Source: Bacteroidales bacterium (lineage in GTDB: Bacteria > Bacteroidota > Bacteroidia > Bacteroidales > 4484-276). Taken from it: a stretch of DNA of 13,467 nucleotides. The stretch lies in NCBI GenBank assembly GCA_029939965.1, contig JAOZRY010000042.1:1-13467 (forward strand). Reading direction: 5' to 3'. The translations under genes were made by a program, and so were the position numbers. Within the stretch, counting starts at the first letter, position 1. Each line of letters opens with the position of its first letter. Below, piece by piece: positions 1 through 7,536 of this stretch. The notes under the pieces were generated by a model. That model saw only the letters and a program-made list of their open reading frames with translations. It searched no databases and had not been told where the DNA came from.

Positions 1-1378
1 CTGTTTCACCCTTACCATCTGTAAGTCTTCCATCGTCAAGAATCTGAAGGAATTTATCGAAGATAACCGGATGCGCCTTTTCAATTTCATCGAACAACAC
101 AATCGAGAATGGTTTGGCACTTACCTGCGATGTTAACTGCCCGCCCTCCTCATAGCCTACATAGCCGGGGGGCGAACCAATAAGTTTGGTATCGGAATTT
201 GAATCGTTGTATTCGCTCATGTCGAACCGCAAAATGGCATCTTCGTCATTAAAAATAAGGGTAGCCAGCGATTTGGCCAGTTCGGTTTTCCCGACACCCG
301 TTGGGCCGGCAAAAAACATTACACCCTTGGGTTTGGATTTGGTTCGTTTCATATCAATCGAATGCAGCCCCAACTTGGCACGCCGGATAATCTCTACACT
401 TTTGGCAATGGCGGCATCTTGTCCCATTACTCTTGTTTGCAATTCCTGACCAGCATTTTCAATTTTACCTTTTTCCAAATCTTCCCAAAAATTTTCACGT
501 GTTCCGTATTTAAACAAATCAATAACCTGCTGTATGTTATTTACATGAATTTTTTCCTGATTAGAAATGGTAATCAAATTTTCGAGTTCCTGGTTTGCAA
601 GTCCATCGGTAAGATCGGCAAACATACCCATCACCTCTTTTTTGTTTACTGGCACGCCTTCCTGATAGAAGCGGTGCAACTGAACCTCTAAAAAACGGTT
701 GCGGGTTTCTTTGTTTGGCTTGTTAATATCGATACCCTTGGTGAGTGGATTTTCGAGCAAAAGCCAACTTGGAATATCATTTAGCTTATCGCAAATAAAT
801 ATCAGGATATTACGCATGCCATTCTTCTCAGGAAATAGCCGTGCATCCTGTGCTGATTTCAACAACTTTAAAAAAATAATTCGTTCGTCCTCAGAAAGGC
901 TGTTGGGATCGCCGGCAAATCGTGAACTATAATTAATAATACCGGCCGAAACCCTTTTATTATTCGATACCAGCAAACGGAAAAAAGACAAAGCATCGGT
1001 GAGTTTCTTTTCGATATTTGAGATTTTTTTCGATTCCAAAAAAGATTTTGCTCCATGTACGTTATCCATCAAAAACTTAACAATATTATCCTTGCTTAGG
1101 TCGGGAAGCGTGGGCGATTCCACATCTATTCCATCTATTACATCGTAATATGAAATAATTTCATATCCCTCGTTTTTTAAATAGAGCTTTAACAATAGCT
1201 TTAAATCGTTGAACCTCGCCCATTTAAGGTCTTCAATATTAATTGCTGTATTGTAATTTACAGGAAAATAATAGCAGTCGTAAACATTTCCATAGAGGTA
1301 GAATTGCGATTTAAGCGTTTGAAAACGTTTGAACTCCTGCATCCAGGGGGGAAATACTTTTTTATAAAATTCAGACAT
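1..1378 (-). CDS. Clp/HSP100-type AAA+ ATPase, 3' end outside window
   Basis: The reading frame is open from an ATG at 1378 to the window edge (459 complete codons) and lacks only its C-terminus. The second half is a canonical Clp D2-type AAA+ module: Walker A GPTGVGKT at residues 358-365, then FDMSEY at about 385, a GSPPGYVGYEEGG pore/substrate-loop segment at about 401-413, and Walker B IVLFDE ending at D430/E431. Such modules use ATP to unfold or remodel proteins. The first ~300 residues contain no Walker A. Stretches such as QFYLYGNVYD (25-34), KRVSAGIINY (141-150) and an ILIFICDKLND segment (191-201) read like a worn-down AAA+ domain, so it may be a two-ring architecture with a dead first ring (inference). 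It lacks the Clp N-domain and an intact D1, so it is not ordinary ClpB. It lies on the same strand as the kinase cassette but has its own apparent promoter. The AAA+ call is firm; the cellular role is unknown. Confidence 0.92.
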   Translation of the reverse strand, partial: MSEFYKKVFPPWMQEFKRFQTLKSQFYLYGNVYDCYYFPVNYNTAINIEDLKWARFNDLKLLLKLYLKNEGYEIISYYDVIDGIDVESPTLPDLSKDNIVKFLMDNVHGAKSFLESKKISNIEKKLTDALSFFRLLVSNNKRVSAGIINYSSRFAGDPNSLSEDERIIFLKLLKSAQDARLFPEKNGMRNILIFICDKLNDIPSWLLLENPLTKGIDINKPNKETRNRFLEVQLHRFYQEGVPVNKKEVMGMFADLTDGLANQELENLITISNQEKIHVNNIQQVIDLFKYGTRENFWEDLEKGKIENAGQELQTRVMGQDAAIAKSVEIIRRAKLGLHSIDMKRTKSKPKGVMFFAGPTGVGKTELAKSLATLIFNDEDAILRFDMSEYNDSNSDTKLIGSPPGYVGYEEGGQLTSQVSAKPFSIVLFDEIEKAHPVIFDKFLQILDDGRLTDGKGET

Positions 1379-1406
1379 ATACCGAGAATTTTTTGGAAAA
1401 TCTTTT

Positions 1407-1414
1407 CAAAGATA
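1407..1414 (-). promoter_or_regulatory. Bacteroidota -7 promoter element of the AAA+ gene
   Basis: On the minus strand this reads TATCTTTG, an exact match to the Bacteroidota -7 consensus TAnnTTTG. Transcription would begin near 1400, giving a leader of about 22 nt before the ATG at 1378, which supports that start. No convincing -33 TTTG is visible at the usual spacing. Confidence 0.5.
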
Positions 1415-1519
1415 ATGAAAATAAAGATTTGAAGAGGGGAGGGGGATTATTTGGTTAAATAATATTTTGTTATCCTTGTAAAGTAGCTATCTTGTTTGCC
1501 TCCCGGAGTATTCCGGTAG

Positions 1520-1690
1520 CTATAAATATTTCGTGGTGCTTCCGCTTATTCCCCATGTTTTACCGGATATTGTTTTAATGTTTCCAATAAAATTGGTTTC
1601 ATCGGCATATACCTGTCCGCCTCGATCATAGCAAGTTCTGATACCCTCTTCCTGAGATGGAGTTTTTTGCTTGAATCCTGAAAGAGGTTC
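1520..1690 (-). pseudogene. possible remnant of a small protein gene
   Basis: On the minus strand a 56-codon open stretch ends at a TAG (1520-1522). It contains YDRGGQVYADE followed by FIGNIK, which has the look of short beta-strand repeats (Y-D-x-x-G-x-V-Y ... I-G-x-I) rather than random sequence. It has no ATG of its own. In the same frame an ATG at 1727-1729 opens 12 codons (M-L-S-C-H...) that run into a TAA at 1691-1693, so one point mutation could have broken a longer gene. I cannot name a family. It may equally be non-coding AT-rich sequence. Confidence 0.22.
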
Positions 1691-1785
1691 TTACCAATAC
1701 AAGAAAAAAGGATGATGGCAGGATAACATATTTTTTCGAGTATATTTGCCCTTGCTTAGGAATTTACTATTTTTGTTTTGAATCC

Positions 1786-1939
1786 TAATTAGTGTCTGTC
1801 TCTAATGTCCCCTAACTTCGTTATGCTTGTGCTGAAAACAAACATTTACAAAAGTAAACTTATTGTTTTTCAGCACTTCACAAGCCTCGTTAGAGAACAT
1901 TATAAATCAGACACTGACTTTATGGACGGACACTAATTA
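1786..1939. repeat. Repeat A: MITE-like inverted-repeat element
   Basis: The element starts with taattagtgtctgtc (1786-1800) and ends with gacggacactaatta (1925-1939), a near-perfect terminal inverted repeat. Inside, the segment after the left end (about 1792-1816) pairs again with 1890-1915, and a central hairpin has arms 1829-1840 and 1864-1876 (gtgctgaaaaca against tgtttttcagcac). There is no coding capacity. This structure fits a small non-autonomous mobile element or a fold-back repeat. The central part (1826-1860) recurs at 2480-2514 with 31 of 35 bases identical. The end sequence recurs at 8375-8398. The element stops 9 bp before the antitoxin ATG, so it may carry or influence that gene's promoter. 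Confidence 0.7.
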
Positions 1940-1948
1940 ATACAGATT

Positions 1949-2158
1949 ATGACAACGTTAACCATACAAAATAGTTCTATTAAATTGCCAAATAAATTTC
2001 AAACAGAAAAAGATTTATTTGAATTTCTCATAAATTATTTCGATGCCCAAACATTTTTAACAAAAACCTCTGTAAAAGATTTGAATACTACAGAAAAAGA
2101 AGCGTGGGTACAACATCAGAAAGATGGTTATAATGATTTTATAGATTTTCAAGGATGA
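1949..2158 (+). CDS. probable antitoxin of a type II toxin-antitoxin pair
   Basis: This 69-residue acidic protein begins MTTLTIQNS and contains a KFQTEKDLFEFLINYF helix-like stretch. By position it is the antitoxin: its stop overlaps the start of the toxin-like gene by 4 bp (ATGA at 2155-2158), the usual coupling that keeps antitoxin and toxin translation linked. Antitoxins of this kind normally bind and neutralise the partner toxin and repress their own promoter. No clear helix-turn-helix or ribbon-helix-helix fold can be assigned by eye, so the role rests on size, order and partner. Repeat A ends just upstream, and any promoter must lie within or next to it. Confidence 0.68.
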   Translation: MTTLTIQNSSIKLPNKFQTEKDLFEFLINYFDAQTFLTKTSVKDLNTTEKEAWVQHQKDGYNDFIDFQG

Positions 2159-2391
2159 TTGTTTTAGAAAAACCTATAGTAATTACTTATCTGAAAAAAC
2201 GTGGTTTGATAGCAAAATATCTCAAAGCCAAAAATAATATCATAGGAGATGATTTTAGAGCCGTTGACTTGAAAAAACGGCAACCATATTCTGATAATAT
2301 TTGGTATTTTCGTATTGATAAAAAATATAGAGCATTAGCAGAAAAGGTCGATGACACACTCTATGTCTTCCACATATCAGATCACCAATAA
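2155..2391 (+). CDS. RelE/ParE/HigB-like toxin
   Basis: This 78-residue basic protein has the size and pattern of RelE/ParE-superfamily toxins: an N-terminal helical part rich in Lys (ITYLKKRGLIAKYLKAK), then KKRQPYSDNIWYFRI and DKKYRAL, ending in a strand with VFHISDHQ. The R-x-P ... W-x-F-R-I ... Y-R-A pattern corresponds to the central beta-sheet with conserved basic residues in this fold. Members cut ribosome-bound mRNA (RelE/HigB) or poison gyrase (ParE); the sequence does not show which. It is translationally coupled to the upstream antitoxin. The pair is the only plus-strand coding unit between two minus-strand blocks and is bordered by repeats on both sides, which suggests acquisition as a module. 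Confidence 0.74.
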   Translation: MIVLEKPIVITYLKKRGLIAKYLKAKNNIIGDDFRAVDLKKRQPYSDNIWYFRIDKKYRALAEKVDDTLYVFHISDHQ

Positions 2392-2430
2392 GCATTATTA
2401 TATCTTACCGTAAACTAAATTGTCGCAATG

Positions 2431-2536
2431 CCAGCATCTTTTATATAGTGCGCCAGAAAACGCCGATATCATTGTTGGACTTGTGTTGAAAACAGTCATT
2501 TACAAAAGTAAAATCCTTGATAATGAAAGATGCCGG
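2431..2536 (+). repeat. Repeat B: dispersed intergenic repeat
   Basis: Arms ccagcatcttt (2431-2441) and aaagatgccgg (2526-2536) form an inverted repeat around the element. The segment 2445-2492 is nearly identical, on the opposite strand, to 8668-8717. The segment 2497-2521 matches the complement of 8616-8640 at 22 of 25 positions. Positions 2480-2514 also match repeat A. It lies between the converging toxin and coiled-coil genes, so the hairpin could act as a bidirectional terminator, although no U-tract stands out. Confidence 0.72.
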
Positions 2537-2546
2537 GAAGTGAATA

Positions 2547-4082
2547 CTATTTCATTTTGCGTGAAATCTTAGTCGATTTTTTTGGCTTCCTTTTTCCGGT
2601 TTGAGCATTGTTAAGCTTTTCGCGAAATTGTGCCGGTAAACTGATTAGTGCTTTATTGGTAATTTCTATTTCATTTTTTAGATGGATATTCAAACCTCGC
2701 TTTTGTAATTTGCTTAACATCATTTTAAACTCATCGCAGGTTTGCTCCATTTCGGCCATTTTTACCGACTTTTCATCATAACTCAAATCCGTACTTTTTT
2801 CGGGCATTAAAAAGTTGTACAGCATATACCCTGATTCATCAAAACGAATATTCAAATAATTTTCCTGATCAGGGATTTGCATCAAAAACGAATCGGATTT
2901 TTCCAGATCGAGTACAACTGTATCTTTCACTACTTCATAGTTTAAATCCTTCATGGCTGAAATTACTCTGGCTTTGATGAATTTTTTTTCGTGCGTAGCT
3001 GCTATTTTTTCGCGAATCAATATATTGTTCTTTTCAACGAGATGAGCAAACTCTTCATCTATCCTCATCACATCATCCGGTTTTATCACTTCGCGTTGAA
3101 GTATTTGTTGTATGTGGTTTTTTATTTTATTCACATCAATATTAAGCGAACTCACAAAAGTTTTGGAAGATAGTTCGTTTGATTTGTCCTTTAAAGATTG
3201 TTTTAATCCCTGCACCACGATGTGCTGTTTTATGTCTTCGATAAGCTCAATAAAAAAATATTTATTGGGGGTTTTATTGCCATTCATCAAGTTCTTCAAC
3301 CTTGTATCGAATTGTATCCTAAATTTATTTGTAGTAACGTTACCAATCAAATTATTGATTTGTATTATGTGATTTTCAGCATTATAATTATCTACATCGG
3401 GTGGTGAATTACTATTGGTTACAAGTTTTACTTTTCCGGTTTTTAAATTTAACTCTTGATTAGTTGCCTTCTTGCCAGCTAAGGTTCCAAGCTGCGTTCT
3501 TAATTGGTCGAAATATTGAACAACTTTTAGCTTTTCAGCATCAATGTCTTTTGCCAGATTTTCATCAAATGGTGGAAGATTAAAACTAAATACAAGTGCA
3601 TCTACCTTCTCCAATGTTTCACTGATTTCAGAATTGTTTTTTTTTGATCGTTTCAAATAATTAGCCAACTGTTGTTTCAGATACACAAAATCAGTCGCAT
3701 ATTTTTCGGCGAGTTGCTCTACTTCGAGGTAATATTTATAGGCTTCATTCAATTCATCAAATCGGGCTAAATGATTTTGTAATTTTTTTTTAAATTGAAT
3801 TTGATCTTCGATCAGGATATGTATATTACTGTAAAATTCATCAAATTGATTCTGATTGAGTTGCTCTGAATTTTGAATAGAAACCGGAGCAGAAAGTTGG
3901 TTATAGGCCTCCTTGTTTTTCGCGATATAGTCATCGGATGTAATCTTGATATTCCGCTTTATATCATTAATAATACGCAGCTTTGCCAAATCCCAAAGCA
4001 TACTAATTTCGCTCTGAAGTAAAAAATGTTTTTTTATTTGCTTATCAAAAACCTCTACCGAATAGCTCTTGGGCCCGCTCAT
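2547..4082 (-). CDS. MSGPKSY-type coiled-coil protein of the kinase cassette
   Basis: This 511-residue soluble protein has no signal peptide or membrane segment. It starts MSGPKSYSVEVFDKQ, a very short motif-like N-terminus, followed by about 330 residues of charged, heptad-rich helix with long coiled-coil stretches. The last third (from about residue 365) is more globular: LNYEVVKDTVVLDL, a strand-rich LNIRFDESGYMLYNF, then C-D-E-F-K, and a strongly basic tail (KRKPKKSTKISRKMK). The ATG overlaps the kinase stop by 4 bp (ATGA at 4079-4082), so translation is coupled to the kinase. I do not recognise a named family. From operon position it is a likely substrate, scaffold or effector of the kinase/phosphatase pair (inference). 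It is the last gene of the operon; repeat B lies just past its stop codon. Confidence 0.85.
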   Translation of the reverse strand: MSGPKSYSVEVFDKQIKKHFLLQSEISMLWDLAKLRIINDIKRNIKITSDDYIAKNKEAYNQLSAPVSIQNSEQLNQNQFDEFYSNIHILIEDQIQFKKKLQNHLARFDELNEAYKYYLEVEQLAEKYATDFVYLKQQLANYLKRSKKNNSEISETLEKVDALVFSFNLPPFDENLAKDIDAEKLKVVQYFDQLRTQLGTLAGKKATNQELNLKTGKVKLVTNSNSPPDVDNYNAENHIIQINNLIGNVTTNKFRIQFDTRLKNLMNGNKTPNKYFFIELIEDIKQHIVVQGLKQSLKDKSNELSSKTFVSSLNIDVNKIKNHIQQILQREVIKPDDVMRIDEEFAHLVEKNNILIREKIAATHEKKFIKARVISAMKDLNYEVVKDTVVLDLEKSDSFLMQIPDQENYLNIRFDESGYMLYNFLMPEKSTDLSYDEKSVKMAEMEQTCDEFKMMLSKLQKRGLNIHLKNEIEITNKALISLPAQFREKLNNAQTGKRKPKKSTKISRKMK

Positions 4083-7000
4083 ATCGCAATATTATTATAA
4101 TAAATAAATGCAAAATATCCTAAAATAAAATATATTAAAATGGTAATGATCATGGGCAATATGCGTATTTTTTTTGAAACTTTAAAAAATGCTTTTATTA
4201 CTTTCATTGTTTCGTAAAACAAAAAAACAACGTAGATTATAACAGTAAGACTAATCCCCCGCAATTCATAGCCCAAGCCTGTAAAATTATTAATACCATC
4301 TCCAAACAACACATCAAAAACAGAGTATAAACCAGTAAATAGTAATGGAGCAAATGCCATAATCAACGTTAGTCTGCTCACTACTGGTGAGTAAAATGTT
4401 GTAAACTGATCGTACCTTTCTTTTTTACGTTTCAGGCTAAGAATAGGTAAAAGTAAAAAAATACCCACCATTAAATTTAGAATGTAGGTAGCAAAAAGTA
4501 AAGAGGCAATATAGGAGGTTGCCATTCTAACAAAAACCAAATTGAGGGTAGGAGAGAGGTTGTATGATATTTGCCTGAAAAGTGAGGTGTCGAGTAAAAA
4601 GCTCAGGCTTAGATAAACCATTCCGAAAACCGGAAGCAGGTATAGTAAATAGCGTGGAATGAGGAAAAATGATTCGAAAAAGTTGACTTTTTTCAATTTG
4701 TCAAGAGCCTCATTAAATGATTTTCGACTATGTGGGGCAAGCGATTTGAAAGCATATTTCTGCCTCAGGGCTTTGGTAAAATCCTCATAAAGTTCATCAT
4801 CCGAAGCAAAGGATTTTTTGTGGATAACTATTTTTTGTATTGAATCATTCTTCTTTTGTAGTAAAGTATCGATATTTTTTGATTGCAGGAAATCATCAAT
4901 CGAAACTTCGTAATTATAATAATAAGTAACCTCATTGGTGGCATTTTCGTCAAAGATCATCTTTTTAATAGTTACATCATAGGATGATTGTAACTGAAAT
5001 ATTTTAAACATAAAATCTTTAAAATCCAGATCCATAAGACCACGATTACCTGATTTTAGTAAAAATGCCTTCCTCTCGATTGCTGAAACCTTTAAATTGT
5101 ATTGATCGGGATATTGAAGGTAATAGAGGCCAATTTCTTCAACTGTATTCAAATAGTCGCCGTTATGAGTACAAAATACCCTCGAAGGATGGAATTTGTA
5201 TAAAAGATCAAGGAGATTTGTTTCGTTAATTTGCTTGAAGAATGTTGCTTTTAAATTCAAGCAGTCGGGTGGATTGGTTTGTAAAATAGTATTGATTTTA
5301 GAAAAAACCGGATCGACCAACGATTTACCAGCCGATCCATCATTTAAAACCAATTGCATCATCGAAAACTCAAAGCTAAAGAATGATTGTTGTGCGTTTT
5401 CGAAAGAAGCATTTATTCTGGCATTTTCCAATGCCATAAAAAACTCTTCAATCTTGCTTTTAAAATTCCCCTTTTGATAAAGGTAAATATCCGTACCCAT
5501 AACATTTATTGGAGTATCGGGCTTGATTAATCTAACTATTACTTCTTTAATAATTCCTGCGCTGTATTTCCGATAGCTTAGCAACACATTACGAACAAAA
5601 ACGGAGCTATATTTTTTTTCACAAAATTTTGATATCAGCCCGGCAAGTATTTCAAAATCTGCCTTTTGGTTTAAAAAAAATTCATTGATATTATCGCTAT
5701 ACTCAAGAAATTCGATAAAATCATCTTTTTGTAAATTTTTCAGAAATGCGTTTTTCTCGAATTGCAAAAAATCATCATCATGTTTTGGTGGATTGGATTT
5801 CAGAAACTCACACACTTCAAACAATGTTGAATATTTAACTCCACTCAAATCATTGAATGAACGTGAATCATCGAAAAGATAAAATATTTCGGGAAGGTTA
5901 CTTTTTTGCAGATTGATAAAAACATCAGCTTTAAGCTCAGAAAAATCAGGATAATAACTTGTGTCGATTATTTCGGCAATAGCTCTAAATGTTTTATCAA
6001 TAAATTTAATAATGCTTTTATCAGCTTTCACCCTAAGCCGCCTCAAAGCAAACTCGAACCTGAAAAAGTATAATCGGATTGTGTCGAAATCAGAAATTTT
6101 CCACAGCTCATCCATAATTTTAAAATACTCTTTCGACAACTTTTCTATTCCTGTATTTGCATTAAATTCAAAAAAATGCATTCCAATTTGGATACGATGT
6201 CCTGCATTAAAATAAAACAGCATAGCCTCCTTCACATACTCAATGCCGAAATATTTTTTATAATGAGAAACCATAGCATCAAACTGTTTCATGTTTTGCT
6301 CTCCCTGCTGGCCTTTTACCCATGTTAGCAAAAGGCTGTACCCCTCTCTATCGTCGATGAGTTCATCAAAAAATCTATTTCCTGATTCAACATACACAGC
6401 AAGTTCTTTTCCCGATTTTATGGTCTCATCACCAATCCTGAGGTGCTTAACTTCATCGTGGATACCATAGTTTACGGTTACCTCATTTCCGGAGAGCCAT
6501 GTTTCCACTTCTTTTGCTCCCCATCGGCTGTTGTAGTCCTGCAGCGTTAACCCTTCGATGAGTTGATTGAGTCGCTCATAATTTTCATCAAAATCGATGA
6601 TGGGAAGTCCTTTGGTGCGACGTTCAAAAATCCGACGCAGATTTTGCCGAGTAACCTGCCCGGGATATAGCAAATGCAGCACGACCATACCGAGGCTGTA
6701 GTAATCATTTTTTTCTGACACAATGCCAAAGGCTTGTTCTGGAGCGAGATAAAATTCGGTTCCTTTAGTTATGGTGGTATAGCTTAATTCTTTTTCCGAA
6801 GATTTTTCGAACGATTTGGCCGAACCATAATCACCAATTACAATTTGAGTTTGTGCTTCATCAACAAAAAACACATTTTGTGGTTTAATATCACAATGGT
6901 AAATTTTTTCGGAATGTAAAGTACACAAACCATTGTGCATACCCTGAATAACTACTTTTTCGATAAAATCGGGGGTGTATTTTTCTTTTATATCCTCAAC

Positions 7001-7516
7001 CCTGATCAAGTCGCCACCGGCAGCATACGCAGCAACCTCAAAACAATATTTATCGAGATATTTATTTGGTCCGGTACCAAAATCAAATAATAACAAAATG
7101 TCCTTTCCACCTATCTCACGAATGCGTTGCAGAGTATCAGAATTAGGCTCATGATGTTCATCATTAAATTCATAATAAAGTTTTAAAACAAAAATACGAT
7201 CCTGCCCATCGCGTATTTTGTATATCACAGCTTCAGCAGTTTTTCCTTCCTCCGAGAGTATTTCAAGTATTTCGTACTCAATACTATTGAGTTCAATAAT
7301 ATCCCCGATACCAAGATTATGCGAAACAGTTCGTGCAATTGGAGGTGTAGCAGCCTGGTAGGCAACTGTGGCTGAGTCGTCCTTTGGGAAACCATAATCG
7401 CTGCCATACTGATATGGAACTGTTTTGCCGATTTTATCAACAATGATATCTTCCTTCTCCGAAAGTTCGGCAGGGTATGGCTTTGTTTTGTTTATATCAT
7501 CAAAAAAATGTTCCAT
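4079..7516 (-). CDS. Membrane-anchored Ser/Thr protein kinase, non-RD type
   Basis: The N-terminal ~80 residues are low-complexity, then a Hanks-type kinase domain spans about 80-342 of 1145. Visible landmarks are the ATP lysine in FVLKLYY (K112), the catalytic loop HCDIKPQN (D209, K211, N214), DYG in place of DFG (D229) and APE (258-260). The glycine loop is poor (SEEGKTAEA) and the catalytic loop is HCD rather than HRD, so activation-loop control may differ from RD kinases. All key catalytic residues remain, so it is probably active on Ser/Thr. A ~600-residue helical region of unknown fold follows, then about five C-terminal membrane helices (near 953, 998, 1049, 1087 and 1120), placing the kinase at the inner membrane, with most of the chain probably cytoplasmic. 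An ATG at 7564 would overlap the phosphatase gene by 28 bp; the ATG at 7516, 20 nt after its stop, is preferred. The stop overlaps the coiled-coil start. Confidence 0.93.
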   Translation of the reverse strand: MEHFFDDINKTKPYPAELSEKEDIIVDKIGKTVPYQYGSDYGFPKDDSATVAYQAATPPIARTVSHNLGIGDIIELNSIEYEILEILSEEGKTAEAVIYKIRDGQDRIFVLKLYYEFNDEHHEPNSDTLQRIREIGGKDILLLFDFGTGPNKYLDKYCFEVAAYAAGGDLIRVEDIKEKYTPDFIEKVVIQGMHNGLCTLHSEKIYHCDIKPQNVFFVDEAQTQIVIGDYGSAKSFEKSSEKELSYTTITKGTEFYLAPEQAFGIVSEKNDYYSLGMVVLHLLYPGQVTRQNLRRIFERRTKGLPIIDFDENYERLNQLIEGLTLQDYNSRWGAKEVETWLSGNEVTVNYGIHDEVKHLRIGDETIKSGKELAVYVESGNRFFDELIDDREGYSLLLTWVKGQQGEQNMKQFDAMVSHYKKYFGIEYVKEAMLFYFNAGHRIQIGMHFFEFNANTGIEKLSKEYFKIMDELWKISDFDTIRLYFFRFEFALRRLRVKADKSIIKFIDKTFRAIAEIIDTSYYPDFSELKADVFINLQKSNLPEIFYLFDDSRSFNDLSGVKYSTLFEVCEFLKSNPPKHDDDFLQFEKNAFLKNLQKDDFIEFLEYSDNINEFFLNQKADFEILAGLISKFCEKKYSSVFVRNVLLSYRKYSAGIIKEVIVRLIKPDTPINVMGTDIYLYQKGNFKSKIEEFFMALENARINASFENAQQSFFSFEFSMMQLVLNDGSAGKSLVDPVFSKINTILQTNPPDCLNLKATFFKQINETNLLDLLYKFHPSRVFCTHNGDYLNTVEEIGLYYLQYPDQYNLKVSAIERKAFLLKSGNRGLMDLDFKDFMFKIFQLQSSYDVTIKKMIFDENATNEVTYYYNYEVSIDDFLQSKNIDTLLQKKNDSIQKIVIHKKSFASDDELYEDFTKALRQKYAFKSLAPHSRKSFNEALDKLKKVNFFESFFLIPRYLLYLLPVFGMVYLSLSFLLDTSLFRQISYNLSPTLNLVFVRMATSYIASLLFATYILNLMVGIFLLLPILSLKRKKERYDQFTTFYSPVVSRLTLIMAFAPLLFTGLYSVFDVLFGDGINNFTGLGYELRGISLTVIIYVVFLFYETMKVIKAFFKVSKKIRILPMIITILIYFILGYFAFIYYNNIAI

Positions 7517-7536
7517 GCCGGAAATAATAGCTTTGC

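Noticed and set aside
186..1056. Short open frames inside the AAA+ gene on either strand
   Set aside because: They overlap a long reading frame with clear AAA+ motifs and have no recognisable protein features; they are shadows.
1..1378. Housekeeping ClpB chaperone
   Set aside because: ClpB has an N-domain, an active D1 with Walker A and a middle coiled coil before D2. The ~300 residues before D2 here contain none of these.
1786..1939. Attachment site or CRISPR-like repeat
   Set aside because: There is no integrase, tRNA or regularly spaced direct repeat. The structure is an inverted-repeat element.
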